Shown: positions 54,780-62,188 of the stretch, piece by piece
How the letters are laid out: every line of letters begins with the position of its first letter
Position numbering within the stretch: the stretch's first letter is position 1
NCBI RefSeq assembly: GCF_034439435.1
Contig: NZ_JAPCKJ010000004.1
Coordinates: forward strand, 372,001 to 436,000
DNA length: 64,000 bases
Direction of reading: 5' to 3'
Source of the DNA: Sarcina sp034439435
GTDB lineage: Bacteria; Bacillota; Clostridia; Clostridiales; Clostridiaceae
The notes under the pieces: generated by a model
Seen by the model: the letters and a program-made list of their open reading frames with translations, nothing else
What the model was told of the DNA's origin: nothing
Databases searched by the model: none
Translations under genes and position numbers: made by a program

Positions 54780-55637
54780 CTATATTTCTACTAACTCAAG
54801 GAAACCTTCCCCGAATACCTCTTTAGCATCATTTACTGTTATAAATGCTTTTGGGTCTATTTCTTTTATCTTTTTCTTTAAACTTATAAATTGTCTTCTA
54901 TTTACAACTGCATAAAGTATAGTTACAGTTTTTTTTGAATATGCTCCTGTTCCCTCTATTTTAGTACATCCTCTATCAATTTCCTTCATTATTACCTGGG
55001 AAATTTCTTCACTTTTTTCACTTATTATTAAAAGTTGTTTGCAAGAATTAAAACCTTCTATTATTTTGTCGATTAATGTTCCCATTATGAAAACACCAAT
55101 TAACCCAAATAAAGCTTTATCAACTCCAAATACTAAAAGAGCACATACAACTACAACACAGTCAGCACATAGAAGTGATTTACCAATATCAATGTGTAAA
55201 TACTTATTTAATATTTTAGCCACAATAGCAGTTCCACCAGTTGATGAGTTTTGGCTAAAAACTAATGCTATTCCAAAAGCTGCTACCACACTACCAAATA
55301 TAGTAGCTAAAAGCATATTCTCTGTTACCGCAAAAGTTGGTAAAAAACTTTCTATTAAACTTATTGTTATTGATAATCCAAAAGCGGCATATATACTACG
55401 TCCTCCAAAGTTTCCACCAATAAGCCAAAATGCTAATGCAAAAAGTATTACGTTGGCAATATTCATGAACATACCTTGTGACATTCCAGTCACTTTATTT
55501 ATAACTAATGCTAATCCTGATACTCCACCAGCGGCAATATCATTAGGATAATAAAAGTATTCTAATGATACAGCTAAAAGAATTACCCCTACAGTAATTA
55601 TTCCATACTCCTTTAATGTCTTCATACTAATCTTCAT
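54780..55637 (-). CDS. YitT family membrane protein
   Basis: 285 residues. Five membrane segments in the N-terminal two-thirds (SLEYFYYPNDIAAGGVSGLA, IGGNFGGRSIYA, FSQNSSTGGTAIVAKILNKY) and a C-terminal soluble DUF2179 domain (about 205-280, with TKIEGTGAYSKKTVTILYAV). Function unknown, although DUF161/DUF2179 proteins are widespread in Firmicutes. AAAGGGGG lies 7-9 bases before the ATG. A single gene. Confidence 0.9.
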   Translation of the reverse strand: MKISMKTLKEYGIITVGVILLAVSLEYFYYPNDIAAGGVSGLALVINKVTGMSQGMFMNIANVILFALAFWLIGGNFGGRSIYAAFGLSITISLIESFLPTFAVTENMLLATIFGSVVAAFGIALVFSQNSSTGGTAIVAKILNKYLHIDIGKSLLCADCVVVVCALLVFGVDKALFGLIGVFIMGTLIDKIIEGFNSCKQLLIISEKSEEISQVIMKEIDRGCTKIEGTGAYSKKTVTILYAVVNRRQFISLKKKIKEIDPKAFITVNDAKEVFGEGFLELVEI

Positions 55638-55793
55638 TTTAAAGACCCCCTTTTTAAATAAATTTATATTTAATTTGTTCTCCCCATTTTAAATTAAGCA
55701 TTAACTTATTACTCTCAATCTCTAATATTACCATTAATATTCATATTATGGCAATTAATTTCAATTCAATGCTATTTTATATTCTTATATAAA

Positions 55794-55827
55794 ATAAAAA
55801 ACAGCATGAGAAAAATTACTCATGCTG
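55794..55827 (-). terminator. Terminator of the split transketolase operon
   Basis: CAGCATGAG pairs with CTCATGCTG; TTTTTTATTT follows on the minus strand. Confidence 0.88.
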
Positions 55828-55845
55828 CATACTTACTATTTAAGA

Positions 55846-56790
55846 TTATCTTTTTAAGCTTATTGCTTTTTTAGCAGCTTTAACTGCTTCCTCTGAAGTT
55901 AATCCGTAAGCTTTTAATAATTCGTCTGGTTTACCACTTTCTCCGAATGTATCTTTAACACCAACTCTAACTACTGGTACTGGATATTCTCCTCCAACAA
56001 CCTCAGCTACAGCTGATCCTAATCCACCAATTATATTATGCTCTTCTAATGTAACTAGTGCTCCAGTTTCCTTAGCAGCTTTTAATATAAGCTCTGAATC
56101 TATTGGTTTAATAGTATGTATGTTTATTAATCTAGCATTTATGCCTTCTTTAGCTAAAGCTTCAACAGCTTCTATAGCTACATCAACCATTATACCTGTA
56201 GCAAATAATGTTACATCATTACCTTCTTTTAATTCTATACCTTTTCCAATTTCAAATTTGTAATCAGGTCTATCATTTATTACGTTAACTCCAGCTCTTC
56301 CTAATCTTACATAGCAAGGTCCGTTATACTCTGCAATTGCTCTTATTACAGCTTCTGTTTCAACAGCATCTGATGGGCATATTACTGTCATATTTGGTAT
56401 ACTTCTCATTAATGATAAGTCTTCTATAGCTTGATGTGATGCTCCATCTTCACCAACTGTTAATCCAGCATGAGTAGCACATATTTTTACATTTAATCTT
56501 GGGTAACATATTGAGTTTCTTATTTGCTCAAATGCTCTTCCAGCAGCAAACATAGCAAATGTACTAGCAAATGGAATTTTTCCACAAGTTGATAAACCTG
56601 CTGCTACTGACATCATATTTCCTTCTGCAATACCCATATTTATAAATCTTTCTGGGCATGCTTTTTTGAAATCAGCTGTTTTAGTTGATTTTGAAAGGTC
56701 TGCATCTAAAACTACTATGTTCTCATTCTCGTTAGCTAAAGCAGCTAATGCTTTTCCGTATGCTTCTCTAGTTGCTATTTTCTTTGCCAT
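55846..56790 (-). CDS. Transketolase C-terminal subunit
   Basis: 314 residues: pyrimidine-binding domain (from KIATREAYGKALAALA, with ADLSKSTKTADFK and FINMGIAEGNMMSVAAGLS) plus the C-terminal domain (about 195-310, with VEHNI-like LEEHNIIGGLGSAVAEV). Together with the preceding gene it makes a two-chain transketolase, moving two-carbon units between sugar phosphates with thiamine diphosphate. The start codon overlaps the stop of the partner (TAATG), so the subunits are made in equal amounts. Confidence 0.92.
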   Translation of the reverse strand: MAKKIATREAYGKALAALANENENIVVLDADLSKSTKTADFKKACPERFINMGIAEGNMMSVAAGLSTCGKIPFASTFAMFAAGRAFEQIRNSICYPRLNVKICATHAGLTVGEDGASHQAIEDLSLMRSIPNMTVICPSDAVETEAVIRAIAEYNGPCYVRLGRAGVNVINDRPDYKFEIGKGIELKEGNDVTLFATGIMVDVAIEAVEALAKEGINARLINIHTIKPIDSELILKAAKETGALVTLEEHNIIGGLGSAVAEVVGGEYPVPVVRVGVKDTFGESGKPDELLKAYGLTSEEAVKAAKKAISLKR

Positions 56791-57614
56791 TAGTTGTCCC
56801 CTCCGATCTCTTCTATAGCTTGCTCACATTGCTCTTTAGTAGGAGCTGTTCCATGCCAAGCTGCCTCATTTTCCATGAATGAAACACCTTTACCTTTTAC
56901 GGTATTACAAACTATGCAAGTTGGTGCTCCTTTTGTACTCTTAGCTTTTTGTATAGCATTTATTATTTCTTCATAGTCATGTCCATTTATAACTATTACA
57001 TTCCATCCGAAAGCTTCGAATTTCTTGTCTATTGGACAAGGACTCATTACTTCTTTAATATCTCCATCTATTTGTAATCCATTAAAGTCAACGAAAGCTG
57101 TTAAATTATCTAGTCTGTAGTGAGCTGCTGACATAGCTGCTTCCCAAACTTGACCTTCTTCTAACTCGCCATCTCCTAAAATAGTGAATACTCTGTAATC
57201 TTTGTTGTCTAATTTACCAGCTAAAGCCATACCTACAGCTGCTGATATACCTTGACCTAAAGAACCAGTTGACATGTCGATTCCTGGTAAGTCGTTCATA
57301 TTTGGATGTCCTTGAAGGTTTGAACCAAATTTTCTTAATGTTGTTAATTCTGCTGGATCAAAATATCCTCTTCTTGCTAAAGCACTATATAATACTGGTG
57401 CTGCATGTCCTTTTGATAGAACGAATCTATCTCTATTTGGGTCTTTTGGATTTTTTGGATCAATATTCATTTCATCAAAGTATAAAACTGTTACTATATC
57501 TGCGATTGATAAAGATCCACCTGGATGTCCTGATGCTGACTCAGTAAGCATAGTTACTATGTCTTTTCTTATAACCTTAGACATGCTTTTTAACTCTTGT
57601 ATCTTGTTGCTCAT
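56790..57614 (-). CDS. Transketolase N-terminal subunit
   Basis: 274 residues: thiamine diphosphate pyrophosphate-binding domain. FVLSKGHAAPVLYSALARRG, SLGQGISAAVGMAL, and the GDGELEEGQVWEAAMSAAH metal motif with FVDFNGLQIDG. Ends after KGKGVSFME, as in other split enzymes. AGGAGG lies 6 bases before the ATG. First gene of the pair. Split transketolases in gut clostridia serve the pentose pathway; a role with a dedicated pentose is possible but no sugar genes adjoin. Confidence 0.92.
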   Translation of the reverse strand: MSNKIQELKSMSKVIRKDIVTMLTESASGHPGGSLSIADIVTVLYFDEMNIDPKNPKDPNRDRFVLSKGHAAPVLYSALARRGYFDPAELTTLRKFGSNLQGHPNMNDLPGIDMSTGSLGQGISAAVGMALAGKLDNKDYRVFTILGDGELEEGQVWEAAMSAAHYRLDNLTAFVDFNGLQIDGDIKEVMSPCPIDKKFEAFGWNVIVINGHDYEEIINAIQKAKSTKGAPTCIVCNTVKGKGVSFMENEAAWHGTAPTKEQCEQAIEEIGGDN

Positions 57615-58061
57615 AATGACCTCCTGTACATTTATGTAAACTTTTTTTTAAAATATTGTTTTACCTTTTTGCCAAGTTCATTCTATCACAAAAAATTAAT
57701 TTTTCATATAGGATTTTTTTATTTATGCTAATCTTTTTCCCTAAATCACATCCATTAAGTATATCTTAATACCTAATTAGACTACTCTATTACTCTCTGA
57801 TTTTAATAGCTTAAAGCTGTTTTTCTTAGTTTAAAGTCCATAATAGTATATCCTGGATAAAATTTTTTATGAAAAAGTTTTAAATAGAGTATCACATTTA
57901 TAGCTTTAATACTATACAAAAGGTTATATCGATTACATTTATTTATTTTTTTAAATTATTTTTCTTATGCATTAAAAAATAATAAAAATCTTCTTTTTAA
58001 TAGCTTTTTCAAAAAAAATTAAGGCTATGATTAAAAATTTAATCATAGCCTGACTTATCTT
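57615..58061. other. Intergenic region upstream of the transketolase genes
   Basis: 447 bp, A/T rich, between the transketolase start and the mazF stop. It contains the transketolase 5' region and the mazF terminator at its right end. I see no ORF, known riboswitch or clear promoter box in 57660-58000. Confidence 0.5.
58010..58050 (-). terminator. Terminator of mazEF
   Basis: AGGCTATGATTAAA and TTTAATCATAGCCT form a perfect 14-bp stem, followed on the minus strand by TAATTTTTTTT. Confidence 0.9.
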
Positions 58062-58415
58062 TTACTGTAAATTTAAACTTATCAATAGAGATTTATTAAC
58101 TTTTTTCATATCATCTTCTGTCATATGTCCAATTTTTTCTTTTAATCTCTTCTTATCAAGAGTTCTTATTTGTTCTAAAAGAACAACTGAATCTCTATTT
58201 AATCCATATTCCTCAGAAGAAATCTCTACATGTGTAGGTAATTTTGCTTTATTTATTTGAGAAGTTATAGCCGCAACAATTACAGTTGGACTATATCTAT
58301 TTCCTATATCATTTTGTATTATTATAACCGGTCTTATTCCACCTTGCTCTGATCCAACAACTGGGCTAAGATCAGCATAAAATATATCCCCTCTTTTTAC
58401 ATTTAAACTAGCCAT
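58062..58415 (-). CDS. mazF: Type II toxin MazF/EndoA (PemK family endoribonuclease)
   Basis: 117 residues, the standard length. Starts VKRGDIFYADLSPVVGSEQG; RPVIIIQND and AAITSQ carry the catalytic Arg and Thr; ending DKKRLKEKIGHM is typical of the Bacillus NdoA type. It cleaves single-stranded mRNA at short sequences and is neutralised by the gene product just upstream (5 bp gap). In Bacillus and clostridia the same pair lies near alr and acpS, as here (acpS 3 kb upstream). Confidence 0.94.
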   Translation of the reverse strand: MASLNVKRGDIFYADLSPVVGSEQGGIRPVIIIQNDIGNRYSPTVIVAAITSQINKAKLPTHVEISSEEYGLNRDSVVLLEQIRTLDKKRLKEKIGHMTEDDMKKVNKSLLISLNLQ

Positions 58416-58420
58416 TTATA

Positions 58421-58663
58421 TCACACTCCGCAAAGCCATGTCTCATATTCTATTTGATCAAAGTATTCTACAGAAGTTCCTTCCTCAGCATATTGTGAAT
58501 TTATTAAAGCCATAGCTTTATATCCTTCCTTCATTGCTTCATAAAAGTCATCTTCTTTTTTGTCCTCACTATATGTTATTAGCTTTTGTCCTTTTAATTG
58601 ACTAAAATTCTCAATTTTTTTTTGTTTTTTTAAATTTTGTTTATTGATCTTTGATACTGACAT
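58421..58663 (-). CDS. mazE: Antitoxin of the MazF pair (EndoAI/MazE type)
   Basis: 80 residues from ATG 58663 (AGGAG 8 bases upstream; the outer GTGs lie on it). N-terminal half basic, with the DNA-binding ribbon-helix-helix not obvious in its usual place; C-terminal EAMKEGYKAMALINSQYAEE is the toxin-binding helix, like EndoAI. The N-terminus MSVSKINKQNLKKQKK is unusual for a CopG-type domain. First gene of the pair. Confidence 0.85.
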   Translation of the reverse strand: MSVSKINKQNLKKQKKIENFSQLKGQKLITYSEDKKEDDFYEAMKEGYKAMALINSQYAEEGTSVEYFDQIEYETWLCGV

Positions 58664-58883
58664 GAACACCACTCCTAAATATAAAAAGAGTTCTAAAATT
58701 ATGTATAAATTATATTACAAAATATGCCACCTTGTCAAAGATTTCGTCCTAAGCAAATGATATTTTTTGACATAATATTTACTTTTTAATTTGTTTTTTC
58801 CTATTTTATCCTCATTAAATATATTAAATATGTAAAATAACAATTCCTAATACTAATTTTCTATAAATAAATTAAATAAATAC

Positions 58884-58912
58884 TGTGGTTGTTCAAATTT
58901 AAAACAACCACA
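58884..58912 (-). terminator. Terminator-like hairpin after the GerS-like gene
   Basis: TGTGGTTGTT pairs perfectly with AACAACCACA. On the minus strand GTATTTATTTAATTT follows, a broken T-tail. Confidence 0.65.
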
Positions 58913-58921
58913 AAAATAAAT

Positions 58922-59515
58922 TTAATTTTTAACCTTACTAAAGTTGTTAAACCTTATAGAAACACTTTCTGAATCCTCTCTTCCGTAAATTATAGCCTCC
59001 TTGGGAACCTTTTTATTAGCATCTATAATAATTACTTCCCTTGCAAAATTCTCATTTCCATTTAAATCTTTAAGCTCTAATATTACTTCAGACTTCTCAT
59101 TTTCATCATTCCATCTATAAGTAAAATTATGTTCTTCATTACATAAATTTTTTAATTCATTTATAAACATGAATCTATAAAACTGGTCATAATCCTTTCC
59201 AACTTCATAAGTCTTTTCATCTTTAAAGTAGTTTATTATTATTTTATCTTCTTTAAATAATTGTTCTCTATCATCTAAAACAATCTTTGTCCCAACTTCT
59301 TCATCATAATAAATTCTACCTTTTTCTTGGAACTGTCCTCTAGAATTTTTAACATCATATGTTACTTCTGTCTCATAAGACTCTATAGAAAACATATCTT
59401 CTAGTATATCTTCTGGTTTTAAATTATAAGTTTTTTGATAGATAGCTAGTCCACCTATAACTCCTAAGATTATAACTAATAGTATTATGAGTATGGTATT
59501 CCATTTGCCTCTCAT
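58922..59515 (-). CDS. GerS/LolA-like membrane-anchored extracytoplasmic protein
   Basis: 197 residues. N-terminal membrane anchor (about 8-26: ILIILLVIILGVIGGLAIY) without a lipobox cysteine, then a LolA/LolB-type beta sheet: SIESYETEVTYDV, GRIYYDEEVGTKI, DKIIINYF, then EVILELKDLNG and KVPKEAIIYG. The fold and position match clostridial GerS, a lipoprotein needed for spore cortex hydrolysis in C. difficile, encoded next to alr and close to mazEF. Here the alr gene is absent and the lipid anchor is replaced by a helix. Function by this analogy is an inference. AGGAGG lies 7 bases before the ATG. Confidence 0.65.
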   Translation of the reverse strand: MRGKWNTILIILLVIILGVIGGLAIYQKTYNLKPEDILEDMFSIESYETEVTYDVKNSRGQFQEKGRIYYDEEVGTKIVLDDREQLFKEDKIIINYFKDEKTYEVGKDYDQFYRFMFINELKNLCNEEHNFTYRWNDENEKSEVILELKDLNGNENFAREVIIIDANKKVPKEAIIYGREDSESVSIRFNNFSKVKN

Positions 59516-59575
59516 GAAAATCCTCCTATTGAAACCTTATACCTTACATACTATTAATTAGTAATCTTATTTATT

Positions 59576-61075
59576 CTAAAAGCTAATTAATTCTTTTATT
59601 TTATTAGGAATATTCTTTATAATTTCCATAGCACTTACTGTGAAATTTTCCTTTGATAACTCTTCACCTATGTATCCATGTATATATGCTCCTAAAACAG
59701 CCGCATCAAAAACATCCAATCCTTGAGATATTAAGGAAGTAATAATTCCTGTTAAGGTATCCCCCATTCCACCTGATGACATAGCACTATTTCCAGTAGG
59801 ATTTATAAATACCCTTTCACCATCTGTTATTACAGTGTTATATCCCTTTAATAAAACTATAATTCCATTTTCTTTTGCACATCTCTTAGCAATATCTATT
59901 CTGTTTTTCTCGACATCCTTAATTTCTATTCCTAGTAATCTTGCCATTTCACCTGGATGTGGGGTTATAACTATGTTTCCTTTATATTTTTTTAAAAGTG
60001 ATTTTTCTCTACTTAATACATTTATTCCATCAGCATCTATAACAAGATTCCCATTATAAAATTCTGATATCTCTTTTAATTTATGGAAGGTAGTATCATT
60101 ATTCCCCATACCCGGTCCAATAGCAACCACATTAGCGCCAATAAGTAAATCATTATAATCTTCTAAAGTATTATATTTACCTGTCATTCCTTCGTTTAAC
60201 TTAATAGATAATTCACATTGAACATCTTCATGGGTTAATACTGTAACTAATCCAGCTCCAGTTTTTATTGTAGCTTTTCCTGTCATATAAGCAGCTCCAA
60301 CAAACCCTTTATGCCCAGCAAATATCAAACACTTACCATATGTACCTTTATGTCCAAATTTATCTCTATAAGGAAACTTACTCCTTACATATTCTATATC
60401 TGTAAATCTAATGTTATCTGAATTTTTATCAATTATAACTTTAGGAATTCCTATATCTACAATTTTTAAATTTCCTACATACTCAAAACTCTTGTAATTT
60501 AAAAATCCCCTTTTATAAACCTGAAAGCTTATTGTCTCATTAGCCTTAATAGCTATTCCTAAAACTTCTCCAGTATCTGCATTAATACCTGATGGCACAT
60601 CTATTGAAACAATAAAATTACTATTTTCATTTATGCATTTTATAGTTTCAAGGTATATTCCTGAAATGTTCTTATTAAGTCCAGTTCCAAATATACCATC
60701 AATAACAACATCACTATTTACTATGTTCTTTCTTAACTCTTCTATATTTTTTAATTCAGATATATCATTTATATGACATCCTAACTTTTCTAATATAGTA
60801 AGATTTGTTTTATAATCTTCAGATCCATGCTTTTCTTTTTCTAATATATGTACGTAAACTTTTTTACTCTTATTTAACAGATGTCTTGCAATACCTAAAG
60901 CATCACCACCATTATTACCTCTTCCAGAAATAATAGTAAAACTTTCTTTAGTTAAATCTATATTTTCTAAAAATTTAATTATGGCATTTTCCATTAAAAC
61001 TATACTTGGCATATTAAATGCCTCAATATATTCTCTATCCATATTTCTTATACTATTAGAGCTATAAATTTCCAT
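59576..61075 (-). CDS. nnr: Bifunctional NAD(P)H-hydrate epimerase / ADP-dependent dehydratase
   Basis: 499 residues from ATG 61075 (GGAAGG 8-10 bases upstream, overlapping the acpS end; the ORF is open further up but there is no site). The N-terminal YjeF epimerase domain (about 1-205) has SGRGNNGGDALGIARHL and VIDGIFGTGL. The C-terminal carbohydrate-kinase-like dehydratase (about 225-495) has KGTYGKCLIFAGHKGFVGAA, IGPGMGNN, and NSAMSSGGMGDTLTGIITSL. It repairs damaged NAD(P)H hydrates. It overlaps acpS by 14 bp, as in other clostridia. Confidence 0.93.
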   Translation of the reverse strand: MEIYSSNSIRNMDREYIEAFNMPSIVLMENAIIKFLENIDLTKESFTIISGRGNNGGDALGIARHLLNKSKKVYVHILEKEKHGSEDYKTNLTILEKLGCHINDISELKNIEELRKNIVNSDVVIDGIFGTGLNKNISGIYLETIKCINENSNFIVSIDVPSGINADTGEVLGIAIKANETISFQVYKRGFLNYKSFEYVGNLKIVDIGIPKVIIDKNSDNIRFTDIEYVRSKFPYRDKFGHKGTYGKCLIFAGHKGFVGAAYMTGKATIKTGAGLVTVLTHEDVQCELSIKLNEGMTGKYNTLEDYNDLLIGANVVAIGPGMGNNDTTFHKLKEISEFYNGNLVIDADGINVLSREKSLLKKYKGNIVITPHPGEMARLLGIEIKDVEKNRIDIAKRCAKENGIIVLLKGYNTVITDGERVFINPTGNSAMSSGGMGDTLTGIITSLISQGLDVFDAAVLGAYIHGYIGEELSKENFTVSAMEIIKNIPNKIKELISF

Positions 61076-61463
61076 AATACTCACCTTCCAATACAGCATA
61101 CGCAATAGCACTACTATTATTATGAGAAATACTTAAATGTACCTTTAGTGATTTATTATTTCCAACTAGCTCATTTCCTATCACCATTGCTCCATTATGC
61201 AAAGTAACTTCTGGCTTTCCTAATTCATTTCTAAGAATTTCAATATCTTTAAAAGAGAATCCCCTTATACCAGTCCCTAAAGCTTTACTAACAGCTTCTT
61301 TCGCAGCAAAATTTCCAGCTATAACCTCGCTATTCATATTTCTATCATTAAAATAATTTATTTCTTTTTCTGTAAATAACTTATTTATAAAATTCTTATT
61401 TTTTTGAATAGCTTCTTTAACTCTTTCTATTTCAATGATGTCAACACCAATACCTATTATCAT
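61062..61463 (-). CDS. acpS: Holo-[acyl-carrier-protein] synthase
   Basis: 133 residues. Adds the 4'-phosphopantetheine arm to ACP. Catalytic features are IIGIGVDIIEIERV near the start (metal-binding Asp8) and FAAKEAVSKALGTG with the metal-binding Glu in the middle; SISHNNSSAIAYAV near the end. AGAGGA lies 6 bases before the ATG. It overlaps nnr, which follows. Confidence 0.95.
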   Translation of the reverse strand: MIIGIGVDIIEIERVKEAIQKNKNFINKLFTEKEINYFNDRNMNSEVIAGNFAAKEAVSKALGTGIRGFSFKDIEILRNELGKPEVTLHNGAMVIGNELVGNNKSLKVHLSISHNNSSAIAYAVLEGEYYGNL

Positions 61464-61514
61464 AGAGATCCTCTCCCTTGTTTAATTAATATTCTACTAT
61501 CTCCTATGATACTA

Positions 61515-61820
61515 CTACCATCCAAAGTCAGCCACATAATTATCTACATCTTCACCTATAACATCTATTAGATGTATAGGTGAAACTTCATATTTATGTA
61601 ACTTATCAATTAAACTTTCAACCTTATCCTTGTTAGGAGATATTTTTTCAATAGAATCTCTCTCTATATTGGTTAAAACTTCATCCATAAAATCTTTTCT
61701 TTCAACTTCTATGCCATATACCATGTTTCCCTTAAAACAGGTTTCTATTAATCTATAACAAAATTTGTAACACTTATCTTCTAATTTTACTTCTTTACAC
61801 AAATTTTTTATGACTCTCAT
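61515..61820 (-). CDS. Small clostridial protein, probable DUF6514
   Basis: 101 residues, soluble, acidic. YGIEVERKDFMDE, EKISPNKDKVESLIDKL, and VSPIHLIDVIGEDVDNYV in order. It resembles small proteins widespread in Clostridiaceae that carry the VSPIHLxDV segment; the DUF6514 name is from memory and not verified. GGGGGAA lies 4-5 bases before the ATG. Located upstream of acpS with a 51-bp gap. Function unknown. Confidence 0.7.
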   Translation of the reverse strand: MRVIKNLCKEVKLEDKCYKFCYRLIETCFKGNMVYGIEVERKDFMDEVLTNIERDSIEKISPNKDKVESLIDKLHKYEVSPIHLIDVIGEDVDNYVADFGW

Positions 61821-62188
61821 CGAATTTCCCCCTCATTTCCCTATGTTATATGCATGTACACATTAATCACCTTTATCTTATCATCTTTATTTGAAAAAAC
61901 ATGTCAAATCATGCATACTCTCCAGAATTTTTTATCGTTCTTTAACGACATAAGTCCCTTCATGAAAACCCAAAATTCATTTTTTTTGTATTTTTCTGAG
62001 AATATTTTATTTTTTTTATTTATATTTTTGTGTTTTTTCATAAATTCCTAATAAATTTTATGAAAACGATGTAATAACTGAAATTTATCCACTTTTTATA
62101 TAATTAGTTATATTTATGAAAATTTATAACTATGTAATAATTCATCTGTAATCGTTATATAAAAAGTTAATATGAGGGGGATTTTTTT
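61821..62188. other. 5' region of the endoglycosidase gene
   Basis: 368 bp, A/T rich, divergent between the DUF6514-like gene and the endoglycosidase gene. Its main feature is a 77-bp inverted repeat (62091-62167). A small dyad (TCGTT/AACGA, near 61933-61946) is also present. I see no VirR-box pair or firm promoter. Confidence 0.55.
62091..62167 (+). promoter_or_regulatory. Long-range inverted repeat in the endoglycosidase leader
   Basis: ACTTTTTATATAA (62091-62103) and TTATATAAAAAGT (62155-62167) are perfectly complementary 13-mers. Between them GTTATA/TATAAC can form an inner hairpin. The structure ends 8 bases before the GAGGGGG ribosome site, so it may protect the transcript or tune initiation. 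Confidence 0.45.

Noticed and set aside
55039..55551. 170-codon plus-strand frame opposite the YitT gene
   Set aside because: It runs antisense to a well-supported membrane protein gene, with low-complexity composition and no ribosome site.
61821..62188. VirR boxes for virulence control of the endoglycosidase
   Set aside because: I looked for paired CCAGTTNTNCAC-type repeats and did not find them.
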